Source: Owenia fusiformis (Eukaryota > Annelida > Polychaeta > Sabellida > Oweniidae). From it: DNA of 64,000 nt. Shown here piece by piece: positions 1 to 13,500 of this stretch; position 1 is the first letter of the stretch; every line of letters starts with the position of its first letter. Position numbers and translations under genes: made by a program. The stretch is taken from assembly GCA_903813345.2 (NCBI GenBank), contig CAIIXF020000010.1:5259169-5323168 (forward strand). Direction: 5' to 3'. The notes beneath the pieces were generated by a model, which did not search any database, was not told the origin of the DNA, and saw only the letters and a program-made list of their open reading frames with translations.

Positions 1-258
1 TTTTCAAATTACAAAAGTTACTTCAATTTTTATTAAAGTTTTTGAATTTTAAATAAGTGTTTTGCGAGTTTTCAAAAGTTATTTATGATTTTAAAAAACT
101 ATTTACATTTTTATTTAAGTTTTTAAATTTTCAATAAGTATTATGTGAGTTTTTATAAGTTAATTATGATTTTAAAAAACTATTTTTATTTTTATTAAAG
201 TTTTTAAATTTTCAATAAGTATTTTGTGAGTTTTTAAAAGTTAATTATGATTTTCAAA
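1..258. repeat. AT-rich tandem repeat, ~81 bp period
   Basis: About three imperfect copies of an 80-81 bp AT-rich unit run off the left edge. The landmark GAGTTTT(T/C)A recurs near 67, 147 and 228. No coding potential is seen. Confidence 0.8.
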
Positions 259-1078
259 AATAGAAATGAAAAAATGTCCCTTTTAAAGCTTCGTAGGTCT
301 TGGATTGTGATTTTGTTTCTTGAATGGTAGGGGAAAAGTAATTAGATTATAGTTTCTTATGACTGGTATACACTAAGTGTTTCCTTTTTCTTACAACGTT
401 CCATAACAACTTTTGTCATTTTCCCTTGGCACGTGTGCATAAATATTGATAATAGTCCTGATATTTTATAGAATTATTTTCAATAGATTTTCAAAAGATA
501 TTCGAGGTGTTTTATTTTCAATTAATTTATCTATTTGTTCATTTATTTAGGGATGGATCCCTGCTTGTCACATTTTCATTGTAACGAAAATTCTGCGCCA
601 TTGTGTGTAATTGTAAAATGTGGTGTATTGGTTTAAAGTTGTTCTGCAATATTATGCTCACTATTGTAGGCAGAAAGCAGAAAAACATGACTTAAAGCTT
701 TGTTTATCTATTTGGAGTGTACATTGTTTAGCATTTGGTAAATAATCAGAAATAAATGTCAATATTTGAAGAAAAGAGTAATGATATTAAAAATAATATT
801 GATGAATATCATTAAATGAACTTTTGATGCCAAATCCATAGACTTTAATAAAGTATCAATGAGTTAAATAAGGCAAGTAAAGCATATACCTTTTAAATCA
901 CATATCAATCAAGTCTGACATTTAAATTTACAATTTGTTTTATTACACACTAGTTCATAATTTAGTTCGGACAGTAAATGATGTGTTCTATTTTTATTAT
1001 AAGTTCAGTAGTAGGATTTTCAGGTCCAGTTGTTGCATCTGTTATAATTTCAAAAATATTCAGTATGCATGTTTAAGC
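259..1078. other. Intergenic, no gene seen
   Basis: AT-rich sequence downstream (3') of the minus-strand cysteine-rich gene. It probably includes that gene's 3' UTR; short open frames here show no recognisable protein. Confidence 0.5.
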
Positions 1079-3990
1079 CTAGAGGATGCAGCGTTTCGAT
1101 GCACGGCAAAGTTTTCGATGGTTTTTACATGCTTTCATCATCCCTTGTATTTCTGCTGAGAATTCTCCCTTTCTGGCTACCATTGATCTCGAACCACTAA
1201 TTGTCACTGGCGAATCCGATACTTTTTGAGCATTTTCAAGCTTGATGGGCTTCTTATTCAGCCTAAAATATTAAGGTTTGTTATTTTATAAGAAGTAAAT
1301 CATTCAATTTTTTTATCAAAATGTTTATTTTGCTGGTGATCCTACAAAGAATATTTATATGTTGGAACAGTTTTATTTATATGCTTTATTTATAACTGAT
1401 TTGGACAATGTATGAACCCATAAATTATTGAAACATTATGCACATATAACTCACATCAAAATTGGCCTGATGGATAATGGTCCAAACTCCCCAGTTCTAA
1501 TGAAGGTACATGAGTAAGTCACTTTGACTGTGTCTCCTGGTTTGATGTTGTTTGGGTTCTTCTCCCTTGGACCATTACAGTCAAGTTCACACGTAACAGC
1601 TTCTGCCGCCTCTGTATAGAAATATATATTACGTATACAAATGTACAGTATATGGTATATGCACATATGTTAACGTAACACCAAGTTTGTAAATTATTAT
1701 TGAGTCTTATTCAAATCAGGCTACTGTTTTCAGACCTTGTTTGATTGCAACCAAAGAAGAACATTTAAGTCCAAGCACAAAAATACTAAGATAGATTCCA
1801 ATATAATATATGAGTGTGTTATTACCTACACACGTGCCATGTTTGCAGAAAAGTTTGCCTTCACATTCTGGGCTCCTGTTGCAGTCCTCTCCTTCTCCCT
1901 TTGTTGGTAAACAGTATCCTTTCACAAGTGTTTCGAGCCCACCAGTAGTGCAGTACTTTACCTTGGGCCTGGGCTTTGGTTTAACATACTGCTCGCAGTC
2001 GGTGTCTGTTCGGCATCTCTCAGTGCATACTGTTTAAAGGAAGAAAGTCTTGCATGTACTGATTACATGTACTGATTGCTAACAATCAAAAAAAGTAAAC
2101 AATTTAAGGCTCAGCTGTAAAGTAACATTTTGGTAAAAATTGCTATACCTGCACATGTTATTTTCTGGTACAAAATTAAGTATGAAGGCATATGTGTATT
2201 TCCTTGCTTTTTTCAGAAAAGTATCACTACACTGTCTACTTCTACAGGGTGGGCCAAAAAACGCCCCTTTTTCAAAATGCTTGAAACTTGAGGTTGTTAT
2301 CTAGCCATGGATCATGAATTGAACACTTTCACTTGAATAGAATATGTCACCAGCGTCTCACTTAAACATGTGGTGTGCAATGAGAAATAAGCATAATTTG
2401 CAAAATGTTCCTAAACTGATACGGCCTGATGATCGCTAAGCTAATAGTCCTGATGCAAACCCCAGTGAGAATAGGGTATGGGAAGATCTCCAGGAGATTG
2501 TATGAAGGCACCCAATCTAGAAAATTGCTCAACTAAAGCTGACAATTAAGACATGTTGAAAAAAACTTAGCTAACATTTCATTGATACTGCTATATTAGC
2601 AGGGCGACTAAAACTAAAATATATCATCAAATAGGGTGGCGGACCAATTGAACTCCTCTTTTAAATCAAATATAATCCAAGTTGAAGGACTTGTTACATT
2701 ATATTATTACTAAGAACCCCTGGCACTATATAACTGCAAAATTTGGGGTATGTAGGTTGGAAAATAAAAAATTTGTAGTGTCTTGAAAAAAGTGGCGTTT
2801 TTGGCCCACCCTGTAGTAAACCGGGAAACTGATCAATGGTACATGTAGCTCCTGTGTTATCTGGAAACTTTGAAAGAAAATTTGGAAAAATAGAATGTGT
2901 GAAAATAATGTAATGATACTTTCCTGAAAAAAGCAAGGAAATTGACACATGTCTTCATACTTTATTTTGTACCAGAAAACATGTGCAGGTATAGTAAATT
3001 TTTTTACAAAAATGTTATTTTCCAGCTGTACCTTAAACAAACTAGTTTAATCACTGCTCGTGTGTAAAAGAAAATCACTAGCAAAAACTGAGTGATTTGG
3101 TTATTCTCACCTTTCTCAACTAGGTCACTTCCTGGAACTTCTTCACAATTAGATGATCCCTTGCACTGACGGTTGAATGTACATGGATCTCCTGCCTCAG
3201 ATTGTCTCTCACAAAGGTCATTTGTTGGATTGCAGAAAAATCCAGGCTTACATTCCCCATCATTGTCACATGATTTAGCAGCATTGACTGGAAACATTAA
3301 GATATTACCTTTATTTAATCAAGTAATCCTCATTCATCTCCAAAATGAAAAAGGCTATTCCTATTTCCTACTCATAGCTTGTGTGTTGGTACCCATAGTA
3401 TCCATAGTCACCAAATGTAAAACCAGTATGATTATCTAATATTTATCTGAGATCCCATTTATGCTCTTGATAACACATGACTGTCATACACTGTATAATA
3501 TGAATATCAATATTCAGATTTAGTCCAATCTTTTTTAAGAAAGCATTCAACTCAGGAATTGAATACAGGAAAATTATTGCTGCACAGATTTTTGAAAAAA
3601 TGGAAAGGGAATAATCAAAAGTACAAATGTAATAAGGAAACAAAACCCAGCATCACAGTGATTTAATACAAATGATGATCTATAACTGACTAAGAAACAG
3701 TGTCTAACACTACTCCACCTAATTCAGAGAGCATTTTCATTATCCAAAACCAAAATGGATTATATAATTAAATAAGGTTTAAATAAAGAGAGATGACATT
3801 CATATTTGTGAACGTGGGTTTATGATTTTTAGTTATTTCTAATGTGATTTTTGTCTGATCTTTCTTTCAGTTTACATTTAAAGCCTCATATGTAAAGGTG
3901 TTCCATTAAAAGTTTCTTAAAAGAAGCTTAAATAATCGTACCTGTCAAAACAGACAGCATCAAGGCTGAAGCAACTATCATGAGATTCAT
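1079..3990 (-). CDS. Secreted cysteine-rich protein, five exons
   Basis: Minus-strand gene. Predicted exons are 3990-3942, 3287-3111, 2029-1826, 1611-1455 and 1262-1079; all have GT/AG borders and join in phase, giving 256 residues. Exon 1 plus the start of exon 2 encodes a signal peptide (MNLMIVASALMLSVLTVNAA), so the protein is probably secreted. Residues ~20-145 carry about 18 cysteines in repeated CX5C/CX6C spacings (for example DGECKPGFFC and GEDCNRSPECEG), like the small disulfide modules of Dickkopf, EB or colipase-fold proteins. Residues ~146-256 hold fewer cysteines and look like a beta-rich domain (DTVKVTYSC) with a basic tail ending CRASKRCIL. I do not recognise the family, so function is unknown; an extracellular ligand, inhibitor or defence protein would fit. 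A mariner remnant interrupts intron 2. Confidence 0.8.
2245..2813 (+). mobile_element. Degenerate mariner-like element (569 bp)
   Basis: Terminal inverted repeats CAGGGTGGGCCAAAAAACGC (left) and the near-complement ending GGCCCACCCTG (right) are flanked by TA on both sides, the Tc1/mariner target. Inside, from 2443, the frame reads SPDANPSENRVWEDLQ, matching the mariner transposase motif SPDLNPxENxW, but stops and deletions make it non-functional. Flanking sequences 2148-2235 and 2918-2990 are inverted copies of each other, so the mariner sits inside an older foldback sequence. Confidence 0.8.
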
Positions 3991-5719
3991 CTCCAATTTA
4001 GTATCAGCCCTCTTTCAAAACAGCTCAGCTCACTCTTTATGACACCCTTTGGTGAATGGTGATGGCCCATGCGACACTCTGGCTTTTAAACTATATTTCA
4101 ATCTATGTGGTTTAATGGTCTTAAAGGACAGTGTGAGAGTTGTGATCAAGTGGTACAATGGTATCATGAGGGTGTGGTTTCAATTGGTATACGTCATACC
4201 TTTTAATACAGTCGTGATTATTGTGATGATGTGGCTTACTTTTCATTCAGTATAGGTTAGCATATCGATCTTCTTGTTTTGGGATAAAAGACTATTTTAT
4301 TCTCTTACACATAGTAATCAAGACAGAATTTTCATTAATTACAGGATTTTTTAGAAATGTTAAACAAATATTGTGTTTGTCATATATGCTTTAACGTTTT
4401 GCCAGTGAATATTTCATGGAAAATTATTGAGCATTGAAAAAGTTATTAAGAAAACAGATGTGGATTGTTCTGTCCCGAAAACTATAGTCTAATAATTATC
4501 TACTTCTCAGATATAGTAGAAGGGACTAGATACTAAGCATTAAATATGGGACACATTGAAATATTGACTTGTTTGCTCCAAATATATGTAGCCTAATGTA
4601 GTTATGCATGATGTAAGGTTCCATTGTATGCACTCTTGCTCAAGAACAGTGAAAATAATATGCTGTTATTTTGATATTTTCATTTAATTAAAAGGATCAA
4701 CATGACTTTATATCTCACGTTAGTGGCTAAACAAAATGTTGTGGCATTTTCTATTGTTTCATTCTTGGTAAACAGACATGCATACTGGTTATATATTTTT
4801 TATGTTCATGATATTTAGTCACGACGGAACATCCTGGTGATAAATAGAGATGAAACAAAGAGGCAAATTCTCAGTAGCAAGGAGGTTTGATGTGACATTC
4901 AAATTGTTAAAATACATGCATGTAGTCCAGTATTATAACATTGTTGTTTTTTATGAAACGTGGCCATAAAGTGTGCATGTTGAGTCATAGTTGAGCAATT
5001 ATGGCAGTTGACGCGGTGGCTTCAGCCCTAATGCTAACACAATCAGCTCTGCATTGAACCCCAATGATGCCCCCTCCCCACTCATATCTTTCATTGGCAT
5101 TTTATATTATCACAACCGTTGTCACAAAAGTTTAGCTCTAAGTAACTCTTTAGTATTTGCATTTAACTTAAGATATTTAGATTAAATAATAGTTTATTAC
5201 AGCAATCCCGTTTTTCCAAAGATATAGTAATATAACTTTAGTTAATGTGTCCCTTGCCTACTATATTATTTACTGATATAAATTGCCTCGTTACCATTAC
5301 CTTTAATTTTACCTATATTTACATCTGATTTACACCAAAGCTATTATAGATCTCTTGAGAGACAAAAATGTACCATTTAGAAGGAAATAACTAAATACCA
5401 TTTACGTAAAACATATTTCAAAGCAGCAGTGTATGCTTAGTTACTACTAGTATGTAATAGTAATATTTTGAACTGTAGATCAGAACTTCAATTAACAATT
5501 AACTACTTAACCATGACTCTGAAATGGTATACTTTTTAATCCATCCTTCTTGAGATATTGTAATTTTTATCAATTAAAGCCTTGCATTCAAACATGACAG
5601 AAAGGATACACTGGAAAATGATATCTATCTTAAACACAAAATTAAAGAGAATCAAACAAAAAATCCATTGATATCGAAAAGAATTCATGAGTATTTCCCA
5701 TTATGTACTAGTATTTCAG
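3991..5719. other. Intergenic region, no gene seen
   Basis: Contains the presumed promoter of the cysteine-rich gene just right of 3990 and otherwise AT-rich sequence. No repeat or coding region could be supported. Confidence 0.5.
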
Positions 5720-7360
5720 GACTGGCAGCATACACAGCTCCTTCATGTATTCCAACAACAGCTAGTGTCTGGAGGGTCCTCCCATAATGGAAGCACACAG
5801 GAGGCCACAGTAGATCTCCGCAGAGAAGCTTCTACCTGTTCGTCCTGATGGAGGAAGCAGGAGGTGGAGGTTCATTGGTACATATTTGGAGAATCATTAT
5901 TGCATCTGATAACATAGCAGATGGTGAGAAAAATTGCCATTGATGATTTCAGTTTAACTTGTATGACAGTTCTGTCAGTTTATTACAGACAAATAACCTT
6001 AAGTAGTCTAATATATGATTTTAAAGTAATCTGAAGTAGTCAGTGATTTCTACATTCATACTTGTTTTTTAGGTCTTTTTGACTTCAGGTCAAGTCTGTT
6101 TTTCACTGTTCTGTCGAACAGCAGCCTGTGTATGAGCCTATATATGAAATAAATTATAGATTGAATCGGAATTAAATGTTTGATCTGTTAGATAGTTTCT
6201 GAAATAATTTAATGCAAACTCATCTTTATATTTGTCAGGTCCCCAAGAAACCCCCAAAGTTCAGATTGAAGGGGAAAAACACTACGACTTTTTTGAGGCT
6301 CATCACACATCATCTTCACTCAACATCAAAACAACGTTAACAAAGGTAAACTTTTCATTTAAAAGGGACTCAAAAGTTCTCAAAAGTTCAATGTAGGATG
6401 GCTTACTAGGCTATATGAACAGTTAATCTGTGACCCCCTCCATCCATCCATAACTGTATTAAGAAATGACCCCCTCCCTATAACTAAAATTTTCCGACAT
6501 TGATCTTTTGAAATGCTCCCTAACATACATGTACTCATCCTTATAGAGGAATATTTATATCTGACTTGAACGCTATATACATCTCAGATTAACATGCTCA
6601 CTTTCCTGTTATTACAATGTGGTGTGTTATTCAAGTAAATCCACACAAAGTATTCAAAGGAGCTAAAAGTAGTTGTTTCTTCACCATAAAGCCACATTTG
6701 GTATGTCACCACCAAAAAGTCGTGACATATTGTTATGGTCTCCATTTTCTGCGATGGCGGTTGGCAATCAATGGTTGGCGATAGGCTGTTGGTGTCTGTA
6801 ACAAATGGTGGTGACATTTTGTATGTTAATTCCTTGTAAATAGTTGTATGGTCTTTCTTTAGTTAACCCATAATTTATGTTTGTCTCTGACTACATGTTG
6901 GTGATATCAATACTTTCAGAATTGTACATGTACCTATTAGCATTTGGTTTGTTTTTTTCAGAGAAATTATTGAATTAATATTCTGCTGAACAATAACATG
7001 AATTATACTATCAATTAAAACAAGTGGAACAACTGATTCCTTGTAATCGGGTATACTTAATTAAGTTAATCACGTTTATTTGGAATGCCTTCCAATTTCC
7101 TAGAAATGAAAAATCCAATGTAAAATTGATTTTCACTTGTTTTTATTGATATTTGAGGTATAATACAAAAAGTTTATTGAAGTTATATTAGTCACATCAT
7201 TATTTATAGTTAAATGTCAGTTGTAATGTCATAAAATGCCTGGAATATGAGGATAAAATGAAGGGAGCTTATTTTCTATTGTGCCATCTTTTTAAGAAAT
7301 GTCATTTTGTAATCCATTTAATGAGTTTCAATACTTTGTCTCACCCAGGTGTGTACTCAG
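5720..7360 (+). pseudogene. DMXL / rabconnectin-3-like gene fragment
   Basis: Three exon-like blocks join in phase. Block 5720-5933 follows a TTTCAG acceptor and ends before GTGAG. It begins DWQHTQLLHVFQQQLV in one frame and ends FYLFVLMEEAGGG...LVHIWRIIIASDNIAD in another, so a single-base shift lies near 5830. Block 6239-6345 reads PQETPKVQIEGEKHYDFFEA...SSSLNIKTTLTK. Block 7349-7360 starts with VCTQ after CACCCAG and then leaves the expected sequence. FYLxVL...HIWRIIIAS and the SSLNI...K/VCTQ junction resemble the N-terminal region of DMXL1/2 (Rbcn-3A), a V-ATPase assembly and vesicle protein. No other exons are present, so this looks like a decayed partial duplicate. Identification is from memory of family motifs; the frameshift could also be a sequence error. 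Confidence 0.6.
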
Positions 7361-7991
7361 ATTTTTACCAAGAACTGTAATTTCAATATATGCCCCAACT
7401 GCACAATATGTCTTTTTTATCAATTTTTACAGCTTACTTTTACATTAAAGCAATTTTTGATGTGAAATACGTGTGTTACGATGCAGTTAAACTTGGAGTG
7501 GAGCACCTCTGAAAGTGGAACACGTTTGGAAGGCTGAAAATTCCGCTTATCCTCTGTAAGTGGAAAACCTCTAAAGGGGAACACATTTTTGATATACTGT
7601 AACTCATTTCAATGATGAAACAAAAATCAATGAAGAATTAAACTGAAATTTCATTATTGCATTTGGTTCAATTGGATTGGGTGTCCACGGAGGATGGATC
7701 ACATATATTAACTATTAGGACTAATATCAAATTAGGACTGGGATTCAAAGTGTCTATTCTTGTACTGAATTTCAATATATTTGTTGTTCAGAAAAATTGA
7801 ATAATTTTTAATAAAAAATAAAATTAGTATTTGTATTTTGCTTTAAAGGTTAATATCATGATAACAAAAATAATTTTTGATACCAAAATACCAAATTCTC
7901 TGTAATACTAATAATGCCACCTTTTATCTGCATATACATATATATCCCCGTACTTTCGGGACACCCTGTGTTGCTTTGGGAATAACCCAAT
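7361..7991. other. Intergenic with a short repeat
   Basis: 7490-7600 carries repeated (G)TGGAACACxT blocks related to the inverted-repeat element at 29,558-29,712. Nothing else supported. Confidence 0.4.
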
Positions 7992-8424
7992 ATCCCAGAT
8001 GCGGGTAGAAATAATCTTGATTTACGTCATTAAAAATTCACAATTCAGTCAAACTGATGTCATATTTGGAATCTACATGTAAATCTACACTAAGAAATGT
8101 GGTTTTGAAAAGAGTTTATCAACTTTGAAAATTTTATTTTCTTTAAAAATGTGACTTCTAGGTCGGGGAGATTCCTCATAGAGCCCATGTTGTAAAACCA
8201 CAAAAAGTGAAATATCTTTTCTTGTGTTGGGCAGATAATATTTTCTTTTACTGGACATATTTTAATTTGTATAACTATCACATACATAAGGGTAATTTGA
8301 AAAATGAACCACTAAAACTGATGCATATTCAAGTTTAAGGGAATTTTGTAATACCCTGCCATGTTATTTCCCCCGAATCAGCCACCTGGTGGCGAAACTG
8401 GTAACTACCTACTTGCATCTGAGT
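7992..8424. mobile_element. 433 bp MITE, copy A
   Basis: Begins ATCCCAGATGCGGGTAG and ends CTACTTGCATCTGAGT; the inner 13 bp (CAGATGCGRGTAG) form terminal inverted repeats. AAT lies on each side. Nearly identical to 18,334-18,766 over its full length, showing recent mobility. No protein is encoded; it must be mobilised in trans. Confidence 0.85.
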
Positions 8425-10580
8425 AATTGGAAAGATTGCCAAAGATGGTGACCTTTTTCTGTTGTGAAACTATAACACCTTTTTGAAAGATTGAATAACT
8501 AATCAGATTTATGTCACTTATGTTTTTCTCGGATTTTTACCAAAATGAAATAATAGCGACACACAAAGGTCCTTGGATTGTGGTGGTTATATTCTTCCGA
8601 GTTTAAGTGTTTTAGTTTTCAAAAGTAAGGAGGTGGGGACACTGGTTTGCAGCCCAGAGGTATCTAACTCTTTACACAGGCATTTTGTGTTTGGATTACT
8701 CCAGTAGAACCATTTTCTTCATTTAACATGTAACATATCTATTGAATGCCCATGTATGCACATTGGATTTTGCAATTTGGTACTTGTATTACAAAGTTGG
8801 TTATGGCATGGGCTTCAACAGCTCTCTTGAAAGCTCGTGGTTTATGGCAGCAAAATCGTTATCTGAAGTTTAATTTGTTTTAGATCAAACCTAATAAAAC
8901 CTAACAGTAGCTCACTTTGCTTGTATTCGCGAATGCAAATAGCGGGTTGATTGCAATTTGATGGCAAACTATGGTAACGAAGTTAATAAGTTAAATAAAC
9001 AAATTATTAATTATTATTATTAGATTTATTTTCCCTCCATTTATTGGAGATACATGTAATTTAATACTAATATATTACAGTAATATTGGATGCGTATCAA
9101 AAAAATAACAATAGGAAAAATAGAACTCTACTAAACACCAATAACATTTTAAGTAAGATTTGAGAAATGACAAGAGCTACAAGTACAATACGCAAAAATA
9201 CACGTACGTGTAGCTATAAAATACTTGGAACCGCCAACATCTTCCCCCAGGTCGATATTGAATGTCCAAGTGGTCATTCTTGCTAAGTCAAGAATAATGA
9301 TATATATATACATGTTTTGACAAAATACAAATTTTCATTATGACTATACACCTGTATTCTGAGTTCACTGACGTTCCGTTCGTCACACACGGTGCTCATC
9401 ACACACTCATTGTGGGGGGGACGGCCAACTTAAAGATGTTTATATATAACTATTAACTTATATTAGACCTATAGCTATTCCAAATTATTCTAATTGTCTC
9501 TAATCCGGGCGAGGTACATGTTCTGTATTATTGTGCTCACGTTTAAGTCCACTTTCGTTAATACAGTTGTCTCCCCGAAGAGAGCTCGCAGTTTCATAGC
9601 ATTTGACATTGCACTAATGTTTGGTATTTATCAATCTAATCATTTGCAATATTATTAGTTGATTTATCATTTTTAATAAAATTCTTCTTCATCAGGAATA
9701 CATGTAGGTCTAAGCCTCTTGCTAAAACCTGCCATTATTGTAACGTTACTTTTGAGATTTGACATATTTTTTCTAATGTTGCTCTTTGTGTTTTCTCAGT
9801 ACTACCCATATACATACATAAATCAGACAGAATCACAATATGCAATAGTCATAGAATCACAATTGTCATGCTATATCTAGACCAGTGCAATCTTGCAACT
9901 GATAGTTTTGGCAATATTCCAGATGTACATGTACTTGTACTGGTACATGGCACATTTCACAAAGTAGATCCACGTCCCCTTTTTCTCAGGCATCCTTGAT
10001 AATTACAAAATCAAAATAGTACCGTGGGTACTGGGCTCACATGGTGTTGCTCTTAAAAAGAAATGGCGGCCATTTTGAAAAAAGGGTGAGCTTTTGTACC
10101 AAGTGGATTTTCTGTATCAATGTTGAACAAAAATAACTTATAAGGAATCCTATCAACAGAGGTTTTAAAACATGCCGCTATTGTGGACTATCTGAGAGAC
10201 CGATGGACAATTCAAGAACTATAAAATGCCTGAAAATAAAAAAACGAATATAATTTTTTGCAGATTTTTTGTTACAAAATAATTTCATAAATCTACTCTT
10301 TACAGTGACATGGCATTTTACAATACAAGACACTTGAAATTATTGATGATGAACAAAAATAACTCAAAACAGGAATCCTATCGACAGAGGTTTTTAAACA
10401 AATGGTCAAAAGGTGGATTTCACAGGACAAAAATGGTAGCCATTTTGAAAATAGGCAAGCTTTTGAACCAGGATTCATTCTGAGGTTTTAAAATGTGATG
10501 GATAGACGGATGTAAAGTTGGTGATTGCAAAAGCTAACCATGTGAGCTATATTGGAGGATATTATGAAGGATTATAAAAA
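8425..10580. other. Intergenic / 3' flank of JHY-like gene
   Basis: No gene recognised. Two imperfect direct copies of a ~110 bp segment (about 10,055-10,165 and 10,340-10,470) share ATAACT...GGAATCCTATC(A/G)ACAGAGGTTTT and a GCCATTTTGAAAA block. Confidence 0.45.
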
Positions 10581-13500
10581 TTATGATGTCACACCATTTA
10601 AATTCTGACGTATTGTAGCTATATTTTGTTTCTCCCTCTCATGACGTTGTTTCAAATTTTCAAGATCTATCATTTCTGCTTGCGGATTATTTATTCTCTG
10701 TAAAGCTCTAGGAGATCCATGAGTGTTCTGGGAATAGGTACCAGCCCTTAGAACAGGGCTGTCAGACCCAGCACCTGGTTTTGGTGAATCCATAGCAGCC
10801 GCTACTTCATAGGAATTGAACTGGTTAGGTTGTGGCCGGACCTGTGGCCTTGGGACGTTCCTAGCATATTCCATCGCCTGTAAAAAGATGTTTAGGGAGA
10901 TTATACCTCAAATACTGCACTCTTGAAAAACATTTTATTGTCATGTTCTTAGCACTGTTTTTACATGCCTGTTTTCGTTGGTTTTTTTATTGGAAGTGGG
11001 GTCAATGTGTCTCGTTGCTCTTCAATGGCCCCCCATGCATTCTCTCTTTGAATTATTATCATTTATCACAGGACCATTAATCAAACTCCATGCTGTGGGT
11101 ACTGTCATTCAAATACATGTAACAGCAATTCAAAATTTTATCAGAAATGTAAAAAATTAGCACAATGGAGTGGGTCTAACTGTATTTCCTTACCATTTTT
11201 CGCCTAAGTGATTTTTCATCAATAGTTTCAGTTTTGTCCTCTGCCCTGGGTTTCATTGGGTTTTGATTCACTCTCATCATCATGTTGCGTTCATGTGCTT
11301 TCTTTGCGTATTGTCGTTGTTTCTGGATCTTCTCTTTCTGTAATATATCAGTGATTCATTTCAATTTTTACATACATGGTGATACTTTTTGTTCTTAGGT
11401 AGCTGGATTATTGCCAATCATGTTACTATCATTATGCATTAATCATTACCCTTTTAGGAAATGGAAGTTTTTCTTTAATGGAACCATATATTTTGTAATG
11501 ATATACTGTGGTTTATTAACCTTAAGATGAGACAGTGTAGAATATATTCTTGAAATCACCGATCAATACAAACTCAATTGAAGTAAAATTGCAAATGTGT
11601 GAAAGTCATAAGTGCATTTTAAAGTAAACTGAGGCTTTTACCTTCTCAATGAGGGTTTCACTGTCTGTATCAGGGCCAAGCCCTCCCAATGGCTTAGTTA
11701 CTTCTTTCTTCATACGCTGGTAGTCTTTGTATGTATATGCCTTATAGTTATCAGGTACTTTATCCTTCTTCTGCTTAAACTGGGCAGCATAACCACCTCC
11801 ATTATCTGCTTGTGGTGTATCAATTTCACCCTGGTACTGGTTTTGATCAATAGGTGGCAATGCGTTATAGGGGTTCATCTTCGGTTTAGTTTTAGGGTGT
11901 GTATGGGCAGCCAAACGTGGTGGTTCTTCGTATGGTTTCTGTTGCACAGGACTTACAACGGAAGCAGTTTGGATGAATTCTCTGGGTGAAGGATATGATT
12001 CGTCATCAAAAACATAATCCTGGAAAAAGAATTAAATACAAACTTATATCAATGACAGTCCTAATAATGAATGGTTCTTTAAAATCACAGTTCTTCAAAT
12101 TATTGATAAGCTGATAGTTCATTTTATATTTTTGAATATTCTTTTACCCTGCATTCCCTCCTAATTTGGAAAATAGATACTAAAGGGGACCAGATATTCA
12201 TGCTAGACTAATCTGGTTCACAAAAAAAAAAATTTTACCTTTGATTGGTAAACTTCTTGATCTCTAGCGTATGAGTTAGACTGTCTTGCGGCTACATATG
12301 GTGCCTGTGTAGGTTGAATATATGGTTGTTCCTGTTGATGATACAAATGCCCCTGCTGTTGATGATATAACTGCCCCTGTTGTTGATGTGGTTGCCCCTG
12401 CTGTTGATGAGGTTGCCCCTGTTGATATGTTCCACCCTGCTGTTGATAAGGCTGACCCTGTTGAATATACGGCTGCTCATAAGGTTCTTGATATTCATAT
12501 TGACACTGGGCAAAATCGGTAATATTGTAGGTTTCTGCATGCCTCTTATTTGCCCCTATAAGAGGTTTTAAACGGGTGTAACCTAATATAATATTAGCCG
12601 AATAACAGGAGTAGATACGGGTATCTTATTCGGAAAAAAAATATATTCTACTATATCCTGTTATCTTCGGCAAATAATAATATTATACGCCAAATAATAA
12701 ACCTAGCTCAGCGAATAAAATAAATTATTCTTCAAGAAATGTTCAATCAAAAGCGGATATACGCGGATATTCTTGGCCCAAAGTCTTATGTAAACAGATA
12801 AACAAAGTCTAGATCTGCCCTGTGTTTATGATTGGCGCGACGATATAATTGCCTCTGTGTGTATATAACATGACATGTCTCTGCCTAGTACATTCGCATT
12901 ATTTTTAATTCATATATTTATAAAATTTATTTTCGATTTTTTTTAAAGGAATGTTTGTTTTGCTGAAATTATAGCACAACTGTAGAGGGTTAATGGGGAT
13001 GAATGAAAGATGCGACGATTTGCAAAACATAAATGTAAAATTGCTCATCGCATAATTAAAATAAAACGATCGAATATCCTTTGGCAAACACTCGATTTTA
13101 CAACGTAGGGAAATTGAATGTGTATAATGGAAAGATTGCGATTTTTTATTTTATTACTTTCAATATTCGGGAATCACGGTCTTGGCAAAATCAGTTATGC
13201 TGGTTGTTCATCCTATTATCCATTTCATATCTGCTTTAAATAGAAAAAATAAAACAAATGTGAATGAAATAAAACGAATGTCTTTTTCGTTAACAATGAG
13301 TGAACCAGCATCTATTTCATTTAAAAGCACGATAAACCATGCACTTTCATCAAATTGCCGCGTTCAAAACAAATGGCCCAACAATTAGCAATCACAAGAT
13401 CAAAATATCTATCTACATATCCCATTCAACCATTCAATCAATCAATCCATTTTAACACATTTTAACTACATGTAGATATTCATAATTTAAATTCTCTTTT

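Noticed and set aside
12292-12571. Open frames in other frames and on the plus strand over the Q-rich JHY exon
   Set aside because: Frame shadows of the CAA/CAG repeat; only the frame CQYEYQEPYEQ... connects to neighbours in phase.
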